From contig JAUXVN010000043.1 in the NCBI GenBank assembly GCA_030684555.1, forward strand, positions 1 to 64,000: 64,000 nucleotides of DNA, given 5' to 3'. Each line of letters opens with the position of its first letter. The first letter of the stretch is position 1. The translations under genes and the position numbers were made by a program. The stretch is from Ignavibacteria bacterium (GTDB taxonomy: Bacteria > Bacteroidota > Ignavibacteria > Ignavibacteriales > Ignavibacteriaceae). The notes under the pieces were generated by a model. The model searched no databases. It had not been told where the DNA came from and saw only the letters and a program-made list of their open reading frames with translations. Of the stretch, positions 61,221 through 64,000 are shown one piece after another.

Positions 61221-61244
61221 TACCTTTGCGTTCTCAGCGAGAGA
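61221..61244. repeat. Short dispersed repeat, copy 1
   Basis: CCTTTGCGTTCTCAGCGAGAGA here and CCTTTGCGTTCACTGCGAGAGA-type sequence at 61882-61903 agree in 20 of 22 bases; a more degenerate form is near 59498-59525. The first copy continues into a GCGAGA/TCTCGC hairpin. Intergenic relic of unknown origin. Confidence 0.45.
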
Positions 61245-61346
61245 AAATTATTTCTCGCAAGATGGAATCTTCTAACTTAATAATCATCCGCACAAAGTAA
61301 TATGAAATCAAAACCATCTATCGATAATTATCATTGAAATTTCATT

Positions 61347-61778
61347 TTATCGCTTTTCTATTGTTCCATCAGAATAACGGGCACTTTTACCCCCTTGTTT
61401 TAAGCGTTCGTCATCAAGGGCAAAACCTTTGACAATATATTCTTTTAACCGTTGTGTTGCCCAGATACGAAACTGGGTACCACGTTGTGATTTTACCCGG
61501 TAACCTACCGAAATTATCACATCAAGATTATAGTACTGGGTGTCGTAGTTTTTGCCATCATCTGCAGTATGTCGGAAATTCCGACATACTGAAGTTTCCC
61601 CCAGCTCCCCCTCTGTAAAGATGTTTTTAATGTGTTCTGTAACAGTAACACGGCTTTTATCGAACAATTCAGCAATTTGCTTTTGAGTTAACCATACGGT
61701 TTCGTCTTCAAGCTTTACCTGAAGTTTTATTTTTCCGTCATCGGCGGTATAAAACAATATTTCCGATTGATTTCCCAT
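61347..61778 (-). pseudogene. C-terminally truncated RhuM-family protein
   Basis: Start at ATG 61778 (MGNQSEILFYTADDGKIKLQV). RhuM features: WLTQKQIAELFDKSRVTVTEHI, YNLDVIISVGYRVKS, GTQFRIWATQRLKEYIVKGFALDDERL. Full RhuM proteins run to about 330 residues; this one ends at 143 shortly after DDERLKQGG, in unrelated residues. Probably a broken gene. The family is of unknown function, common in accessory islands. Confidence 0.75.
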
Positions 61779-61955
61779 AACTTTTACCCTCACATGTACC
61801 CATCGTAACAGATTCCTTTTCTCGCCAAGCCGCTAAGAATTTACTTCAATTATTCTTACTTAATCAATTGCCGTTTGACTTCCTTTGCGTTCACTGCGAG
61901 AGATATTCTTCATTATAGATAATAGACCGGGTAATGAATTGTATATATTTTATAC

Positions 61956-61984
61956 TTGACAAGTGCATAATAGTTGTGTTAAAT
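61956..61984 (+). promoter_or_regulatory. Promoter of small RNA B
   Basis: TTGACA (61956-61961), 17 bases, TTAAAT (61979-61984). Also readable as a Bacteroidota-like CTTG..TAAATTG. Reads into the hairpin at 62004. Confidence 0.5.
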
Positions 61985-61991
61985 TGACATC

Positions 61992-62060
61992 AAACAAATA
62001 AATCCTTATGCGTGGGCTGCCGGAATGGTTGCTCCTAAATAGCGCATAAGGTTTTGTTTT
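61992..62060 (+). ncRNA. Candidate small RNA B (DUF3800-associated)
   Basis: About 70 nt. A perfect 9-bp stem CCTTATGCG (62004-62012) / CGCATAAGG (62043-62051) encloses 30 bases that can form a further small stem (GCC-GGAAT-GGT), then TTTTGTTTTTT. The T-tract runs into the stop codon of the convergent DUF3800 gene B, exactly as RNA A does with gene A. No open frame. Structure differs from A in detail but gene layout, size and promoter-to-terminator plan are the same. Confidence 0.55.
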
Positions 62061-62699
62061 TTAAACGAACAATCCATTCTCTTCAACAATTTTACTTTTT
62101 ATTAAGTCGTAATAAGACTCATCACCATATTCATATTTTCTGAAAACAGCCCAACTTATAAAATCAACTGCTTGTAAAGATTTTTCTTCCGCCGGAGTTT
62201 TTATTTCTGTTTTAAGTTCAAGTCAAAAGTTATTTTTTATTTGACCTGAAAGGTATTCTTTAAAGTTCTGATTGAGAAATTTGTTCGTTTCTTTTCGCGA
62301 GGCAATTAAATGAATCTCTTTATCAATCGGAATCAATTTTTTTGTATAGACTCTATCGAGCAAAATATTTGTAACAAAGTTATATAACACTTCTTTTTGG
62401 TTTTGGAGTTTTGTATAAACCTTGTTTTTATTAAGGTAGATAACCATAACAGAAATATCTTTTTCTGATAGGGAACTTAGCATGCGGTTTTTCGTTACAG
62501 GTTTTTCTTTATTTGCATGCAGTGAATTTATTTTGTGTTTGTATGTTTTTGAAAGTCCTAAGTGAGTTTTTTTGACTACCTTTTCTATTGGTTTCTTTGC
62601 CGTCGCAAAGAGGAGTGTAATAATAAAATATTTTGTCGTTTTCTTTTTGGAAAAATCGAAACCAAGATCACCACTTTCGTCTAAAAAGATAAATGCCAC
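62061..62699 (-). pseudogene. DUF3800-family gene (B) with in-frame TGA
   Basis: GTG start at 62699. The frame carries FIFLDESGDLGFDFS (the DESGD acidic motif) and runs to NNF, then a TGA at 62223-62225; beyond it the same frame continues without interruption as LELKTEIKTPAEEKSLQAVDFISWAVFRK to a TAA at 62061-62063 (quoted in parts: KSLQAVDFISWAVFRK). The C-terminal LQ..D block therefore lies after the stop. A nonsense mutation in an otherwise intact 212-residue gene is the simplest reading. Confidence 0.75.
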
Positions 62700-62777
62700 T
62701 TAAGCCTCATTGCTAACAATGATGGTATCCAAAAAATTTGGCATCTCAATTATTTTCACTTCTTCAACTTTTTTCAT
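62700..62777 (-). CDS. Tiny ORF upstream of DUF3800 B
   Basis: 25 residues, MKKVEEVKIIEMPNFLDTII, whose TAA is directly followed by the GTG of the DUF3800 gene. Could be a leader peptide, the tail of a lost gene or chance. Confidence 0.2.
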   Translation of the reverse strand: MKKVEEVKIIEMPNFLDTIIVSNEA

Positions 62778-62871
62778 TTTTTGTTTTCCAAATTATTCAT
62801 TCAAAATGCCTCAAGATTTTCTATTTCCTTCTTTTTTCTTTTATGAACTCCATTACGTAATGAATGAAAGT

Positions 62872-64000
62872 TTAGGTTTTAACAATACCAAATTCCGCAA
62901 GAATTTCTTTTACCATTCTCTCAGCAATAGCCCAATCATGAAGTTTTTCTTTAGCATTTGCCTCAAGATGTTCTTTTAGTTTCTGAATATACTTATCATA
63001 ATTTTTTAATGTCTGATCAACAACTTTTTCATCGACTGGAATTTTAATTTGATATGTGGGTTTTCGAGAAATTAATTCAGCAAATTCGGCTTTACTTTCA
63101 CTATCTAACTTAAAAAGAGTTTCCCCATCCTCGGTTTTCATTTGAAAATGATTAAAAAATGAATCTGAATTAAGGGGTTTGCCGTTTGTCGGAAATGAAA
63201 CAAATTCTAATTCGTTGTAATTACCTTTCGTATAAAAATCTTGTGGGAATTGCCTTATGCCATTCGGCAAACATTCTTCAATTGCAGCTTCTTTAATTTT
63301 ACCGAAAGCAAATTTTATTTCATCCTTTTGTTTCTTTTTGCGCATCTTTGGTAATTCAAGGCGTTCTTTTACAAGCTCGCACAAGCTATCATAAATTTTT
63401 GGCAAATAGATTTTAGAATCTAAACCAAGAGCTTCTAAGATTTTTTTGTCGAGTTCTATTCTGTCTTTTTGTTTTACTTCAATAGGAACGGATTTAATTT
63501 CACGAACTAAAAGTTTAGCAAAATGGTTTTTTGAAAAAGAGAGCATTTTTTTAGGGACTAGCATATTCTCAACTTCATAAACTGGTGTTTTTAATACACC
63601 ATCCCCAAGTGATTGGAATGCTGTTATTTCTCTAAATAGATTTACTAAAGTTGAATTTAAGTATATCCCATAGTTGTGATTGTCTTTTGTTTCTATAGCG
63701 TAAAACTTATCACTCTCAAGCATTTCTTCATCTGTTAATAATGTTCTGAAAGAATCGAAATACATTTCAGTCCACAAGATTTTCGGAAAGCTCCTAAAGT
63801 TAATTCCCCACCAATATTTTCTTCCTTTAACTGAAGGGACATCGGGCCAATTAACATTTTCTTTTGTGCTTTGTTTTTCACCCCACTCAATATACTTAAG
63901 TGCGTACTTATCACCCTTTTTACGCAGTTCACTTTTGCTTTCGTTACACAGAAAGATTTTAAATTTAAGTTTAGCGGGATCAATAGTAATACTTTCCGAT
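62872..64000 (-). CDS. C-terminal part of an N6-adenine DNA methyltransferase/restriction enzyme (cut by window end)
   Basis: The frame stays open to the window edge; the N-terminal catalytic part with the NPPY motif would lie outside. What is seen, FLCNESKSELRKKGDKYALKY, YIEWGE, KGRKYWWGIN, FPKILWTEMYF, followed by a target-recognition-like region, matches the C-terminus of Eco57I-like/type IIG or BREX PglX-like methyltransferases. The internal Met at 63777 is not the true start. It suggests that a restriction or phage-defence locus begins to the right of the window. Confidence 0.65.
   Translation of the reverse strand, partial: SESITIDPAKLKFKIFLCNESKSELRKKGDKYALKYIEWGEKQSTKENVNWPDVPSVKGRKYWWGINFRSFPKILWTEMYFDSFRTLLTDEEMLESDKFYAIETKDNHNYGIYLNSTLVNLFREITAFQSLGDGVLKTPVYEVENMLVPKKMLSFSKNHFAKLLVREIKSVPIEVKQKDRIELDKKILEALGLDSKIYLPKIYDSLCELVKERLELPKMRKKKQKDEIKFAFGKIKEAAIEECLPNGIRQFPQDFYTKGNYNELEFVSFPTNGKPLNSDSFFNHFQMKTEDGETLFKLDSESKAEFAELISRKPTYQIKIPVDEKVVDQTLKNYDKYIQKLKEHLEANAKEKLHDWAIAERMVKEILAEFGIVKT

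Noticed and set aside
62223-62225. TGA read as selenocysteine
   Set aside because: DUF3800 has no selenoprotein members that I know of, no SECIS-like stem follows the codon closely, and a nonsense change is simpler.
63735-63983. 82-codon minus-strand open frame
   Set aside because: Out of frame with the methyltransferase C-terminus, which continues uninterrupted through this region to the window edge.
1-64000. CRISPR arrays, tRNA and rRNA genes
   Set aside because: No regularly spaced repeats and no cloverleaf or rRNA-like sequence were seen on reading through; this was by eye, not with a covariance model.

Overview
The window looks like an AT-rich genome from the Ignavibacteria/Chlorobi-Bacteroidota side of the tree. 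Four lines of evidence point there: secreted proteins ending in T9SS-type sorting domains with the YPNPFNP signature (9059, 18823, 36609), many FG-GAP/VCBS and lipoprotein genes, an Rnf cluster with ApbE and RseC, and promoters of the Bacteroidota TTTG-N19-TAnnTTTG type at 36434 and 58525. I see no tRNA, rRNA or CRISPR array.

Layout. 336-6780 (-): an RND metal-efflux operon (His-rich exported protein, TolC-like channel, His-rich adaptor, CzcA/CusA-like pump) ending in a truncated DUF3147 gene. 7003-16620: an accessory block of mostly minus-strand small genes separated by attC-like spacers. It carries a PaiB-like flavoprotein, a Cys-rich protein, a P-loop kinase, a Fic fragment, an NADP-binding oxidoreductase, an AraC regulator, a HigBA-type toxin-antitoxin pair and several broken genes, one of them interrupted by a 99-bp MITE. 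No integrase is present, so it resembles an integron-derived cassette cluster lacking its integrase. 16859-20571 (+): LytS/LytTR two-component pair and an FG-GAP/ASPIC secreted protein. 21226-28438 (-): rnfCDGEA, a Tat-type NusG_II protein, apbE, rnfB, rseC, i.e. a complete flavinylated Rnf complex. 28936-30907 (+): lipoproteins. 31194-35160 (-): TonB receptor plus TPR protein, and a divergently spaced winged-helix regulator plus membrane protein; both transcription units carry the same palindrome, a likely regulon. 36609-41172 (+): VIT/vWA T9SS protein and two frameshifted envelope genes. 41182-42405 (-): HAD phosphatase, zinc ribbon, DUF2203. 42751-54393 (+): HtpX, then bamD, thioesterase, FG-GAP protein, HEXXH protease and a ccmABCDEF cytochrome c maturation operon whose CcmE has the CxxxY rather than the HxxxY motif. 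54521-57586 (+): PiT phosphate transporter with its PhoU-like partner and a sensor kinase. 57764-64000 (-): accessory genes (phage Gp37/68-type protein, two DUF3800 genes, CorA, RhuM, the C-terminus of a DNA methyltransferase).

The most interesting signal is in the last block. Each of the two DUF3800 genes is met head-on at its stop codon by a short plus-strand transcription unit of about 60-70 nt that has a recognisable promoter, strong hairpins and a T-tract running into the DUF3800 stop codon. This looks like a DUF3800 protein/small-RNA module present twice within 4 kb, with the second DUF3800 gene interrupted by an in-frame TGA.
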